Assembly (NCBI GenBank): GCA_029561455.1 | Contig: JAKQIY010000064.1 | Coordinates: forward strand, 1 to 64,000 | Reading direction: 5' to 3' | Length of the DNA: 64,000 bases | Origin: a bacterium | Lineage (GTDB): Bacteria > Zhuqueibacterota > Zhuqueibacteria > Residuimicrobiales > Krinioviventaceae | Shown: piece after piece, positions 36,524 through 45,591 of the stretch | How the letters are laid out: each line of letters opens with the position of its first letter | How positions within the stretch are numbered: position 1 is the first letter of the stretch | Position numbers and translations under genes: made by a program | The notes under the pieces: model-generated | The model's database searches: none | Seen by the model: the letters and a program-made list of their open reading frames with translations, nothing else | What the model was told of the DNA's origin: nothing

Positions 36524-37491
36524 ACGCGGGTTCCCTGGGCCGATTTGGTTCTGCTGTGCATTTCTGCGGCCAGACAAATTGCGCCGATGATACCGGCTTT
36601 ATTACCCAGCCGGGCGCGGGCTATTTTTAAATTAAGCAGCGCGGGGCCCATGGCTTTTTGCTTGACTGCGGTATGGATTGTTTCAATAAATTTGTCGCCG
36701 GCATCCCCCACACCACCGCCGATAACTATCATTTCAGGATTGAATATGTTGACTAATGTAGCCAGCGCCGCTCCCAGACACTCACAGGTGTCCGCAATCG
36801 TTCCCTGGGCTTCGGGTTCGCCGGCTTTGGCGCGTTCAAAAATATCCTCGGTTTTAACTGCTGCAGGATCGACCTTTTTGCGTTTGGCATAATTTTCTAC
36901 CATACCGGTAGCCGAAGCATAACGTTCAATACAACCGATACCGCCGCAATTACACTTTAATCCTTTATAATCAATTGTCAAATGGCCAAGTTCTGCGCCG
37001 GCATAATTGGCGCCGCGAAAGATTTCATTATTTAAAATAATTCCACCACCAATACCTGTTCCCAAAGTCAGGGCAATACTATATCTGTAACCTTTGGCAG
37101 CGCCCATACGGGATTCGGCAAATGCCATGACATTGGCATCGTTATCGGCCCAAACGGGAATGCCGAACTTTAATTCAATTTCGCCGCGAATATCGGCATC
37201 TATCCAGTGCGGTAAATTGGGGGTGCTGCCGATTTGTTTGCCTTTTTCAAAATCAATAGCGCCGGGACTGCCAAGTCCGATTGCTATTACCCGGCCACCC
37301 TGTTCTTTGGCAACATGCAGCAATTCTTCTATTGCAGAAAATATGACATTAAAAATTTCCTGCTTGGGTTCTTTGCCCTTACTGGGGGTTTTCTTGTTGA
37401 TAATCAGTTCCCCGTCGGGAGTTCCCAATGCGTATTTTAAAAAAGTACCACCCAAATCCATGCCGATAACAAAATCCTTGCCCTGCGACAT
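36520..37491 (-). CDS. ROK-family sugar kinase (glucokinase-like)
   Basis: 323 aa from the ATG at 37491, preceded by GAGGAG. The phosphate-binding loop DLGGTFLKYALG, the GTGIGGGIILN motif, and the ROK zinc site CNCGGIGCIERYASATG are intact. It probably phosphorylates glucose or a related hexose with ATP. It is coupled by a 4-nt overlap with the acetate kinase-like gene, so the two are one transcription unit. Confidence 0.9.
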   Translation of the reverse strand: MSQGKDFVIGMDLGGTFLKYALGTPDGELIINKKTPSKGKEPKQEIFNVIFSAIEELLHVAKEQGGRVIAIGLGSPGAIDFEKGKQIGSTPNLPHWIDADIRGEIELKFGIPVWADNDANVMAFAESRMGAAKGYRYSIALTLGTGIGGGIILNNEIFRGANYAGAELGHLTIDYKGLKCNCGGIGCIERYASATGMVENYAKRKKVDPAAVKTEDIFERAKAGEPEAQGTIADTCECLGAALATLVNIFNPEMIVIGGGVGDAGDKFIETIHTAVKQKAMGPALLNLKIARARLGNKAGIIGAICLAAEMHSRTKSAQGTRV

Positions 37492-37573
37492 AAAGTAAAT
37501 CTCCTCATACTCAAAAATTTGTGGGAATAAAATTAAATATAACAAAAAAAATACTGTAATTCAAGCAGGATAA

Positions 37574-38332
37574 TCAGCGCCTGGATGAAATCAACTCCCG
37601 GCAAACCTTTTTATAGGCTTCAAGCGTGCCAATATCATAATAAGTTTGCTGCATTACCCAGGCATAAACCGGTTTCTTTTTATACAACCAGGCGGTAAAA
37701 TTACCGGGTGCATCGGGATTATTACCTTCCTGAATATATTGTGCAAATAAATGCAACGTCGAACTTGTATACATATACAAAGCAGGGCCGACATAATTGG
37801 ATTTTGGCTGCGCCGGTTTTTCCTCAAAACCGATGATCCGGTTATCCCGATCCAGTTCCATTACACCGGAACGTTGCAGCTTTTCCAGGCTTTGCACCGG
37901 GTGGGCCAGAAATATATCGGTTTTTTTCTCATCAAAAAGATTCATCATACCGGTAAAACCGGTTTGATAAATATTATCACCGGCCGCTACCAATAAATCC
38001 TGTTCCAATTTCAGGGTTTGAATTACATACAAAATATCACCAATTGCTCCCAAACGGGAGTCGTTGTCGGTAGTACCATCATTAATAATCTGGAAATTAA
38101 AACCCGGATACCGGTTCGACTGCCTGATCCTGTCAACCCAGTTACAGAAAACCAAATAAAATTTGTTATTTGTAACAATATAAACGTTATCAATCCTATT
38201 CAACGCCTGAAATTGATCGAGCAAATATTCCATTATAGTTTTGTTGCCGATTTCCAGCAAAGGTTTCGGCAAATTTTTTGTTAACGGGTATAAACGTGTG
38301 GCATAACCGGCCGCTAAAATAATTGCTTCCAT
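37574..38332 (-). CDS. Sugar nucleotidyltransferase
   Basis: 252 aa. The N-terminal motif ILAAGYATRLYPLTKNLPKP is the NTP-binding loop of the glucose-1-phosphate nucleotidyltransferase family, and AAGDNIYQTGF is the metal-binding region. It transfers NMP to a sugar-1-phosphate to make an activated sugar. Sequence alone does not fix dTTP, UTP or GTP, or the sugar. It lies alone upstream of the ROK/ackA pair. Confidence 0.85.
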   Translation of the reverse strand: MEAIILAAGYATRLYPLTKNLPKPLLEIGNKTIMEYLLDQFQALNRIDNVYIVTNNKFYLVFCNWVDRIRQSNRYPGFNFQIINDGTTDNDSRLGAIGDILYVIQTLKLEQDLLVAAGDNIYQTGFTGMMNLFDEKKTDIFLAHPVQSLEKLQRSGVMELDRDNRIIGFEEKPAQPKSNYVGPALYMYTSSTLHLFAQYIQEGNNPDAPGNFTAWLYKKKPVYAWVMQQTYYDIGTLEAYKKVCRELISSRR

Positions 38333-38410
38333 ACATACCGCTCCATAATGTTCAACCGGTTCCGGTCGGTGGTGAATAAATTTTAAATCAGTGTAGACTG
38401 TTAATGACTG

Positions 38411-38716
38411 TCAGGATATTTCATAAATAGAGTCGTCAATTTTTTCCAGCGTAACAGTTTGTCCATAATGCGTTCTGAAATCAGGCAGCAACGGCGCAAC
38501 ATCGATCCGGTAATGGACATGCGGTTTATTCGGTCCCTGGCACCAGCAATCGACGATTTTTATTTGTGTTTCAATTTGTTCTTTTCCTGCTTTTAAGCTA
38601 AAAGGTACGCCCGGATTGGGGAAAAGTTTCAAACTATCTTTCATCACCATAATATAATGTTCCAAAGCTTCCTCCCCGGACAGTTTACGTACATAGCGTA
38701 TTTTTCTTGTTTCCAT
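38411..38716 (-). CDS. Conserved-looking hypothetical protein
   Basis: 101 aa, no signal peptide, no recognised domain. A Cys pair with neighbouring basic and His residues (DCWCQGPNKPHVHYRIDV, about residues 56-73) could bind a metal, but this is a guess. It starts after an AGGTAT sequence and sits 23 nt from peptide deformylase, so it is likely co-transcribed with that gene. Function unknown. Confidence 0.55.
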   Translation of the reverse strand: METRKIRYVRKLSGEEALEHYIMVMKDSLKLFPNPGVPFSLKAGKEQIETQIKIVDCWCQGPNKPHVHYRIDVAPLLPDFRTHYGQTVTLEKIDDSIYEIS

Positions 38717-38739
38717 AGATACCTCCGGCCATTAACTGT

Positions 38740-39318
38740 TTATTTAACAGGATCAAAAATCACTGTTTTCATATCTTTATGAAACATACTTTTATATAAA
38801 GTTTGCACCTCGTCGAGAGTAGTGTTTTTAGTCGCCGGCAAACCACTTGTTTCTTCGTTATCCTGCCATACCAGCGTTGCCGGGTCGGCTCGATCAATGT
38901 ACATAACGCCGTTCAAATGGTCAATCTCGTGCTGCAGAACCACCGCCAGCAAACCACGGCCAATTATTTCCACCGGCACGCCATTTTCATCGAGAGCGCT
39001 GACAATTACTTTTTCCGAGCGGGGAACCTGGGCTTCCAAACCGGGCAAACTCAAACATCCCTCTTTGCCTGTTACCATATTTTCACTACAGGCAGTTATT
39101 TTGGGATTGATCAGTATATAGGTTTTTTCAAAATCGGTTATCGTAATTATTTGTTTGGCAACGTCGACCTGGTTGGCGGCAAGACCGACTCCATCTTCTT
39201 CCTCCATTGTTTCCAGCATATCTTGTAGAAATTGTTTATCAATTTCTTCAGGCTTGACCGGTTCCGCTGTTTTACGTAATGTGGGATGTCCGTATTTGAT
39301 TACTTTTAAAACACTCAT
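38740..39318 (-). CDS. def: Peptide deformylase
   Basis: 192 aa. All three motifs are present: GVGLAANQV, EGCLSLPG, and QHEIDHLNG. These provide the Cys and two His that bind the metal ion. It removes the formyl group from nascent proteins. The gene is usually beside fmt, which is not in this window. Confidence 0.97.
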   Translation of the reverse strand: MSVLKVIKYGHPTLRKTAEPVKPEEIDKQFLQDMLETMEEEDGVGLAANQVDVAKQIITITDFEKTYILINPKITACSENMVTGKEGCLSLPGLEAQVPRSEKVIVSALDENGVPVEIIGRGLLAVVLQHEIDHLNGVMYIDRADPATLVWQDNEETSGLPATKNTTLDEVQTLYKSMFHKDMKTVIFDPVK

Positions 39319-39467
39319 TCAAATCCTTTCCACGACTTGCATTTTATTATGAAATCTGCCGGTTAATAATCAATCTGAATTTTTTTTATTGGACGTATTG
39401 TCCTATACTTAATTACTGGCGGTCACCTGCCTGTTCTTTAAAAGATAAACGCAGCAGGGGTTTTGTT

Positions 39468-39941
39468 TTATTCCCTCTTCCTGTTTGCCAGTCGCTTTTC
39501 ACGACGAACCCCGGCTTCCTCCCAGCGTTGTATCTGCTCTGCAGTGAGCGGAATAAGGTCAGGTACCGGCACAGGTTTGCGATCTTGGTCCATTCCCACC
39601 AGGATAAAAAACCCCGAGGCGGCCAAAAAAGCCTCATCCTTATAAGTATCTTCCCCAAAAACTTCCACATTGATCTCCAGCGAAGATGTAAAAGTTCTGT
39701 TTACCATAGCGATAACTTTGACAACCATACCGATAACCAGTGGCCGATGAAAATGCAAATCTTCGACCGCAATTGTCGAAACCAATGTTTGCGAATGCCT
39801 CCTGGCGCATATCGAGGCAGTCATATCCATCAATTCCAGAATCCGCCCTCCAAAAACCGTACCGATAGAGTTGGCGTCTCCCGGTCTGACCAGGTATGAA
39901 CATTCTGTTATTGATTTAAAAGGAGATTTACTCTTTTTCAT
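39468..39941 (-). CDS. Acyl-CoA thioesterase, hot-dog fold (YciA/BACH-like)
   Basis: 157 aa. The hot-dog motif GDANSIGTVFGGRILELMDM and the strand VEDLHFHRPLVIGMVVKV are typical of the acyl-CoA hydrolase family. It hydrolyses acyl-CoA to free acid and CoA. Chain-length preference cannot be read. The start overlaps the end of lipA by 14 nt, so the two are coupled. Confidence 0.88.
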   Translation of the reverse strand: MKKSKSPFKSITECSYLVRPGDANSIGTVFGGRILELMDMTASICARRHSQTLVSTIAVEDLHFHRPLVIGMVVKVIAMVNRTFTSSLEINVEVFGEDTYKDEAFLAASGFFILVGMDQDRKPVPVPDLIPLTAEQIQRWEEAGVRREKRLANRKRE

Positions 39942-40800
39942 CTCTTACCATAAATTGTTCATCGGCGTGGTAAGAACTCCTTACCAACGGGCCGGATTCT
40001 ATATGAGCAAAGCCCAAATCAAGGCCGAATTGTTTTAATGCCGCAAATTCTTCGGGCGTTACAAACCGATCGACAGGCGCATGTTCTTTATCCGGGGCAA
40101 GATATTGCCCGATTGTCAAACGTTTACAATTAACCGCCAGCAGATCTTGCATAACTGTATGTACCTGCGCAATGGTTTCACCCAGGCCCACCATAATACC
40201 CGATTTGGCGAAAACGCCATAATCCGCGGCCCGCTGCAACACCTGCAGGGAGCGATTATAATCCGCCTGCGGGCGCACCAGGGGATACAGGTGCGGAACG
40301 GTTTCGATATTGTGATTTAAAATATCCGGGCGGGCGTCCAGCACAGTTTTTAAAGCCGGCCACGAGCCTTTAAAATCCGGTATTAACACCTCAACACGGC
40401 AGCCGGGTTGCTGCTCATGTATTTGCTGAATTGTCGCTGCAAAATGGTATGCGCCGCCATCAGGCAGATCATCGCGGGTGACGGAAGTGACTACCGCATA
40501 GCGTAAATTCAATGCTTTTACGGCGCCGGCGACTCTAGCGGGTTCATCTTGATCGAGCATTCCAGGCTTGCCGGTTTTAACGGCGCAAAAACGGCAGTCG
40601 CGGGTACACACATCCCCCATGATCATAAATGTGGCAGTCTGACGATTCCAGCATTCCCCCAGGTTTGGGCAGCGGGCGCTACGGCATACGGTGTGCAGCC
40701 GTTCATCCTGTATCAATTTATGAACACGCTCGTAATGTTCTCCGCCGGGGAGTTTTACTTTCAGCCAGGCTGGCCGGCGTTGTACTTCCTGGGTACTCAT
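39928..40800 (-). CDS. lipA: Lipoyl synthase
   Basis: 290 aa from the ATG at 40800. Two 4Fe-4S clusters are visible: the N-terminal auxiliary CRSARCPNLGEC and the radical SAM CTRDCRFC. The tail contains the typical RSSYHADEQF. It inserts two sulfurs into octanoyl groups to make lipoate. The longer upstream frame overlaps thyX and is not needed. It lies 25 nt after thyX and overlaps the thioesterase gene. Confidence 0.95.
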   Translation of the reverse strand: MSTQEVQRRPAWLKVKLPGGEHYERVHKLIQDERLHTVCRSARCPNLGECWNRQTATFMIMGDVCTRDCRFCAVKTGKPGMLDQDEPARVAGAVKALNLRYAVVTSVTRDDLPDGGAYHFAATIQQIHEQQPGCRVEVLIPDFKGSWPALKTVLDARPDILNHNIETVPHLYPLVRPQADYNRSLQVLQRAADYGVFAKSGIMVGLGETIAQVHTVMQDLLAVNCKRLTIGQYLAPDKEHAPVDRFVTPEEFAALKQFGLDLGFAHIESGPLVRSSYHADEQFMVRDEKE

Positions 40801-40825
40801 ATTGCTAAAACTCTTGACAATCTGA

Positions 40826-41515
40826 TTACTCTTCCGTCCACTTTTCACCATGAACGACAAATTTCATAAATGCTTCCTCAGTCCAGGGCATCTTTTCTTT
40901 AAATATATCATTGATCACATCGGCATAGACCCTGATCTCGTATTGCGCATGTTCTTCCATACGCAGGGAAAGGAAATTCATCAGGGCGCGGGCATTAATC
41001 GTCCAGTAAAACTGGGTATACAAAGATAATGGCAAGACAATGCGGGCATGTTCTTTGGCAACACCTTGTTCCAGCAGTTCGTGGTATAAATTATAAGAAT
41101 TTTCATAATGCCGGGACATTTTTTCTTTAAGACGGTCATTCAAATCGGCTTCAATTTCGCTGAATTTATAATTACGGGCTTTTTGCGACCGCAAAGCTTC
41201 AGGCAGATGAAATTCTTCTTTCATTTCCGTATAACGGCCTGATATTTCATTATAACTGGCGATGCGATGGCGGAACCATTGCCGGGCAACAAAAATCGGG
41301 CATTTGATGTGAAATTTAAACACGGAATGTTCAAAAGGACTTTCATGCCGGTTGGCCATTAAAAAAAACAACAGCTTTTTATCCCGCTCATCGCTGGTTA
41401 CGCCCTTTCCAAACGACACCCTGGCCGCCTGCACAACTGCGTCATCGCCGCCCATAAAATCGACCAGCCTGACCAGGCCATAATCGAGAACCTTGATCTC
41501 TTCTGTTGGGTTCAC
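40826..41515 (-). CDS. thyX: FAD-dependent thymidylate synthase
   Basis: 229 aa. The ThyX signature RHRIASYNEISGRY is intact, with SPFEHSVFKFH upstream and LPLSLYTQFYWTINARALMN downstream. It makes dTMP using FAD and methylenetetrahydrofolate, without producing dihydrofolate. The protein probably replaces ThyA; no thyA is in the window. It starts 29 nt after the flavodiiron gene. Confidence 0.96.
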   Translation of the reverse strand: MNPTEEIKVLDYGLVRLVDFMGGDDAVVQAARVSFGKGVTSDERDKKLLFFLMANRHESPFEHSVFKFHIKCPIFVARQWFRHRIASYNEISGRYTEMKEEFHLPEALRSQKARNYKFSEIEADLNDRLKEKMSRHYENSYNLYHELLEQGVAKEHARIVLPLSLYTQFYWTINARALMNFLSLRMEEHAQYEIRVYADVINDIFKEKMPWTEEAFMKFVVHGEKWTEE

Positions 41516-41544
41516 AAATGTCCTTTCAATTAAAATTAGTTGTA

Positions 41545-42735
41545 CTATAAATTTTTAATACTTGTCACAATCTCTTGCCCGAATGCAAAACATTTTTGCA
41601 ATTCTTCTGCGCCGGGCACAAGTATAGCCTGAATGCCTGCCAATGGCGCTTTGAACTTCATGGCTTTCAGCCGCTCATCCAGCATCGGTACAGCTTCGCC
41701 GCTCCAGCCCATAGAACCGAAACTGGCGGCGGTTTTGCCTTTGGTATCTATGGTTACCAGGCTATTGAGCACATCCCAAACCGGTTTGGCAACGGCATTG
41801 TTCAAAGTTGGTGAACCGAACAGTAATACATCGGCAGCTTCAATACGGTCGAGATGATCATTGATATCAATTTCGCATGCGTCAAATGTTTCCACAACGG
41901 CGCCGGCAGCGCGGGCGCCCTGGGCAATTTTCTCCGCCATAACGCCGGTATTGCCATGCGCGGTGGCATAATAGATCAACACTTGTGGAGCACTGTTTTC
42001 CGGCAGTGGCGCCGACCACTCACGGTAAGCCTGGATGTACTTTTCAATACCGGCAGTGAGCACCGGGCCGTGCGAAGGCGCAATGATTTTAATATCCAAA
42101 GGCTCTATCTTGGTCAACGCATTGCGGACTTGTTTTTTAAACGGCCGCATGATCATATCAAAATAATATTTGAAATCCGGTTGAAAATCGTATTTTACCA
42201 GGTGACTGAAAACCGCTTCGTCGGCAAAATGGGTGGCAAATACATCACAGGTGAACAACATTTTGCTGTTCTCCAGCCAGGTCATCATCGTATCGGGCCA
42301 ATGCAAAAACGGCGCGGGGATAAAAGTCAGTTTGTTTTTTCCCAGGCTAAGTGTATCATTAGCGCCAACGCCGGTCATATTAACCTCGCGGTTGAGAATA
42401 TTGGTAACATATTTCATCGCCGGCTTGGCGCAAAACACCTGCGCATGTTTGGCTACATCCAGCAACGCCGCCAGGCTGCCGGAGTGATCCGGCTCATTAT
42501 GCTGGACTATAATATAATCGATATCCGCCGGGTTGACCAGGGTCTCCAGGTTATCCATATACTGCCCGGTGAATTTGGCTTTAACGGTATCGATAACGGC
42601 TATTTTTTCATCCCTGATGAGATAGCTATTATAGGTGGAACCATACGGGGTTTCCATAATAATATCAAATACCCGTAATTCAGGGTGTAATGCGCCAATC
42701 CAGTATACACTCTCATTAATTGGTAAGGGTTTCAT
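41545..42735 (-). CDS. Flavodiiron protein (O2/NO reductase)
   Basis: 396 aa from the ATG at 42735, preceded by GGAGAG; an upstream in-frame start overlaps the next gene. The N-terminal metallo-beta-lactamase domain carries the diiron motif HNEPDHSGS, with further His ligands in APFLHWPDTM and CDVFATHF. The C-terminal flavodoxin domain starts at about VLIYYATAHGNTGVMAEKIA. There is no rubredoxin extension. Such enzymes reduce oxygen to water or NO to N2O to protect anaerobes. The electron donor is not in this window. Confidence 0.94.
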   Translation of the reverse strand: MKPLPINESVYWIGALHPELRVFDIIMETPYGSTYNSYLIRDEKIAVIDTVKAKFTGQYMDNLETLVNPADIDYIIVQHNEPDHSGSLAALLDVAKHAQVFCAKPAMKYVTNILNREVNMTGVGANDTLSLGKNKLTFIPAPFLHWPDTMMTWLENSKMLFTCDVFATHFADEAVFSHLVKYDFQPDFKYYFDMIMRPFKKQVRNALTKIEPLDIKIIAPSHGPVLTAGIEKYIQAYREWSAPLPENSAPQVLIYYATAHGNTGVMAEKIAQGARAAGAVVETFDACEIDINDHLDRIEAADVLLFGSPTLNNAVAKPVWDVLNSLVTIDTKGKTAASFGSMGWSGEAVPMLDERLKAMKFKAPLAGIQAILVPGAEELQKCFAFGQEIVTSIKNL

Positions 42736-42763
42736 ACTCTCTCCGTTATTACCCGGCAGGTTA

Positions 42764-42967
42764 TCAGATCTTTTCAACAATTATTTTATAACCATTCACT
42801 TTGACTTCTTCCACCTTGCAACTGCGTAGAGCGGCATCATTAGGTTTGGGTTTGCCGGAATGGTTGAGACACTGGGTCATAGCTTCTTCCAGCGAGGTTG
42901 CCACGCGCACATTGCAACAAGGGTGTTCACCCAAATGGTAAACCATATATAATTTCAATTCACTCAT
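42764..42967 (-). CDS. Small conserved-looking protein between iscU and flavodiiron genes
   Basis: 67 aa. It has three Cys (EHPCCNVRV and LRSCKVEE) and no known domain. It is preceded by AGGAGAA, a good ribosome-binding site, and sits 20 nt after iscU and 28 nt before the flavodiiron gene. Position and coding quality make it real. Function is unknown; a role in iron-sulfur or redox work is inferred only from neighbours. Confidence 0.75.
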   Translation of the reverse strand: MSELKLYMVYHLGEHPCCNVRVATSLEEAMTQCLNHSGKPKPNDAALRSCKVEEVKVNGYKIIVEKI

Positions 42968-42987
42968 TTTAATTCTCCTGAACTCGT

Positions 42988-43380
42988 TTACTTGCCGGAA
43001 TCCCGGTTCTTTCTGTAATCATCTATTGCAGCTTTTAAAGCGTCTTCAGCCAATACCGAACAATGTAATTTCACTTTCGGCAAGCCGCCCAGCGCATCGG
43101 TTACAACCTTGTTGGAAACTTTCAAGGCGTCATCAATATTTTTTCCTTTAACGATCTCCGTCACCATAGAACTGGTGGCAATAGCGGCGCCGCAGCCAAA
43201 TGTTTTAAATTTTACATCGGTAATGATATCATCATCAACCCGGATGGTCAGCTTCATCACATCGCCGCAGGCCGGATTGCCGACCACGCCCGTACCATTG
43301 GCGTTTTCGACCACGCCGACATTGCGCGGGTGTTCATAATGTTCCATTACTTTTTCTGTATAATCATCCCATACATCCAT
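42988..43380 (-). CDS. iscU: Iron-sulfur cluster scaffold, IscU/NifU N-terminal type
   Basis: 130 aa from the ATG at 43380 after AGGTGA. The three cluster Cys are in GNPACGD, FGCGAAIAT and KLHCSVLAEDAL, with the stabilising Asp in the first. It receives sulfur from the adjacent cysteine desulfurase and assembles 2Fe-2S or 4Fe-4S clusters. The Hsc chaperones and IscA are not in the window. Confidence 0.95.
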   Translation of the reverse strand: MDVWDDYTEKVMEHYEHPRNVGVVENANGTGVVGNPACGDVMKLTIRVDDDIITDVKFKTFGCGAAIATSSMVTEIVKGKNIDDALKVSNKVVTDALGGLPKVKLHCSVLAEDALKAAIDDYRKNRDSGK

Positions 43381-43399
43381 ATTTATCACCTGTTATTAA

Positions 43400-44611
43400 T
43401 TAATGGGTATGCTTTGACCAGTTAAGTTTATCTATATCTATACCATCGCGGGCCAGGTCATACAAAGGCGACATTTCCCGCAATTTTTTAACATTTCTGA
43501 CCAGCAATTCCAGGATATAATCTATTTGTTCGCTGGTGTTACTTTTACCCAATCCAAAGCGAATGGAACAATGCGCCAGCGATTCCGGTACATTGATAGC
43601 CCGCAACACATAAGAAGATTGCAGCGATGTTGATGTACAGGCAGACCCTGATGACAGCGCCACGTCGCGGCAGGCCAGGATGAGCGATTCGCCTTCTACA
43701 TAAGCAAAGCTGTAATTCAGATTGTTGGCTAATCGTTTTATCGGGTGACCGTTCAATTTGCAGTGCTCGATCTGTTTATCGATACCATCGGCCAGGCGAT
43801 TGCGCAAAATAAGCAGGCGATCTACCTCCTGCTTCATATCGCGTTTGGCTATTTCCGCCGCTTTGCCCAATCCGACAATGCCGGGAACATTCAACGTGCC
43901 GGAGCGCATGCCCCGTTCATGTCCGCCGCCATCGATAAGCGAGGTCAGTTTAATGCCTTTTCTTACATATAAAGCGCCGATACCTTTGGGGCCATACATT
44001 TTATGCGCAGAGATCGATAACATGTCGATATGATCGCGGATTACATTAATATCCACTTTTCCCAGCGCCTGCACCGCGTCGGTATGAAACGGAATTTTAT
44101 GCTGCATAGCCAGTTGCCCAATTTCCGCTATCGGCTGAATTGTACCGATCTCACTGTTAGCGGTTTGAATAGAAATCAGGCGGGTTTCCGGTTTGAGCAA
44201 ACTTGCCAGATGATCGAGATCGATCAGTCCATATTCATCGATGCGGGCATAGGCAATTTCATAACCTTCACGTTCCAGCCGGCTTACCGTATCCAGGATT
44301 GCTTTATGCTCGGTAGCAATGGTAATGATCTGCCCCTTTTTATCACGATTATTCCAGGCAATCCCCTTTACAGCCAGATTATCCGCTTCAGTAGCGCCAC
44401 TGGTAAAAATGATTTCATCGGCGCTTTGGGCGCCAATTAAATCGGCGATTTTCTTTCTGGCTTCTTCCACAGCTTTACGGGCAATATGGCCGTATTCATG
44501 AGTATTGCTGGAAGGATTGCCGAAATGCTCCGTCAGGTATGGCATCATGGACTCGAGTACCTCTTTATCGAGAGGCGTGGTCGCATGATGATCCATGTAT
44601 ATAGCTTTCAT
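43400..44611 (-). CDS. iscS: Cysteine desulfurase (IscS/NifS-like)
   Basis: 403 aa PLP enzyme. The PLP lysine is in SISAHKMYGPKGIGALYV, and the active-site Cys in SSGSACTSTSL sits in a flexible loop as in IscS. It removes sulfur from cysteine for cluster assembly. It lies 19 nt upstream of iscU, and the two are clearly one operon with the small Cys protein and possibly the flavodiiron gene. Confidence 0.96.
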   Translation of the reverse strand: MKAIYMDHHATTPLDKEVLESMMPYLTEHFGNPSSNTHEYGHIARKAVEEARKKIADLIGAQSADEIIFTSGATEADNLAVKGIAWNNRDKKGQIITIATEHKAILDTVSRLEREGYEIAYARIDEYGLIDLDHLASLLKPETRLISIQTANSEIGTIQPIAEIGQLAMQHKIPFHTDAVQALGKVDINVIRDHIDMLSISAHKMYGPKGIGALYVRKGIKLTSLIDGGGHERGMRSGTLNVPGIVGLGKAAEIAKRDMKQEVDRLLILRNRLADGIDKQIEHCKLNGHPIKRLANNLNYSFAYVEGESLILACRDVALSSGSACTSTSLQSSYVLRAINVPESLAHCSIRFGLGKSNTSEQIDYILELLVRNVKKLREMSPLYDLARDGIDIDKLNWSKHTH

Positions 44612-44790
44612 ATTAAAAACAACCTCGGAAATATTACTGAATGAATATAATTATATATTTCAAAATTACCCTTTTTTTAGATTAAAATCAAGTATAACAA
44701 TCCGCTGTTGTAAAAAACCCTGGGAATTATGGTGTTTGCAATAAAAGACCTGGTGTACCGTGAAAAGAAATGCAACCTGCCGGGGAGATA

Positions 44791-44819
44791 AAAAAAAGGT
44801 TCACACCGGGGTATGAACC
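44791..44819 (-). terminator. Terminator of the ferritin-like gene
   Basis: The minus strand reads GGTTCATACC-CC-GGTGTGAACC, then seven T. It lies 30 nt after the stop of the ferritin-like gene. Confidence 0.85.
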
Positions 44820-44850
44820 ATTATAAATAAAGAAATATGTAATAAATATT

Positions 44851-45372
44851 TTATTCTTCGGATTTGTTAATTAACACGGTAACCTGAGCCAGCATATCAT
44901 CAGGATTTTCTTGTACCGGTTCCTGATCGAGTTGCAGGGGTTCAACAAATGAAGATTCAAGCAAAACCAGATGCTGTTCGCGCTCCATAGCCAGATCGCG
45001 GAACAAAGCGCGCAATTCGGATTCAACCAGGCGGCGCGATACGGTCATGTAAAAATTTTTCAACTCTTTTTCATTTTTTTTCACAATTCGTACCGCATCA
45101 TTCGGATCTTCGCAGCATCTTATTAAAGACGACAATTTATGCTTGGTACCTAAATTCAAATACAAAATTTTTTTACCGCTGGTTTTGCCATAGGTTTTAA
45201 TGAGCTTGAGACGATTTTTTTCTTCTTTATCGGCAAGTCCCCTTAATATTGTTTCCGCATCATCATTTTTTACCAGTGTTGAGGCTTTAGAGTAAAACTC
45301 TTTCATGTCATTTTCACATTGTATCGACATTTTTAATGCCTCGAGTGAATCGATGGCGTTCAATTTATACAT
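44851..45372 (-). CDS. Ferritin-like (rubrerythrin-related) protein
   Basis: 173 aa, almost all helical. Two helix pairs have E-x-x-x-F/Y-Y and LA-x-x-E patterns. Residues of about 18-60 (CENDMKEFYSKASTL, LADKEEKNRLKL) and 97-140 (NEKELKNFYMTVSRRL, LAMEREQHLVLLE) look like the two halves of a ferritin-like four-helix bundle. The second half has ExxQH-like ligands, but the equivalent first-half position reads EEKNR, lacking His. It may be an altered iron or peroxide protein. A GAAGGAGGT ribosome-binding site, a promoter, and a Fur-box-like site precede it. Confidence 0.7.
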   Translation of the reverse strand: MYKLNAIDSLEALKMSIQCENDMKEFYSKASTLVKNDDAETILRGLADKEEKNRLKLIKTYGKTSGKKILYLNLGTKHKLSSLIRCCEDPNDAVRIVKKNEKELKNFYMTVSRRLVESELRALFRDLAMEREQHLVLLESSFVEPLQLDQEPVQENPDDMLAQVTVLINKSEE

Positions 45373-45440
45373 AATTCCAAACCTCCTTCATCCAGGGAAC
45401 GTAAATTTACGGATGATTTATTTACAAATAATAATCAAAA

Positions 45441-45459
45441 CCTCATGATTATCATTATC
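45441..45459 (-). promoter_or_regulatory. Fur-box-like operator
   Basis: The minus strand reads GATAATGATAATCATGAGG. The first 13 bases match the 19-bp Fur consensus GATAATGATAATCATTATC exactly, and 16 of 19 positions match in all. It lies just downstream of the -10 element, over the predicted start, about 70-90 nt before the ferritin-like gene. Iron-dependent repression is inferred. Confidence 0.55.
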
Positions 45460-45461
45460 AG

Positions 45462-45490
45462 AATCTAGTGATAATATACTTTTTTTCCAA
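45462..45490 (-). promoter_or_regulatory. Probable promoter of the ferritin-like gene
   Basis: The minus strand has TTGGAA, a 17-nt spacer and TAGATT. The start would fall in the Fur-box-like site. Confidence 0.5.
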
Positions 45491-45591
45491 GAAATTAATG
45501 ACTTTCAATTGTAAAAAATTGTAAATAACCTATTGATTTTATATATATATAACGCTTTAAGGAAGGAGTTTGTTCCCCACCTGGAGTAAAA

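Noticed and set aside
39413..39670. Minus-strand open frame of 85 codons between def and the thioesterase
   Set aside because: Overlaps the thioesterase gene in another frame and shows no coding features.
41854..42678. Plus-strand open frame of 274 codons
   Set aside because: Antisense to the flavodiiron gene; no family features or ribosome-binding site.
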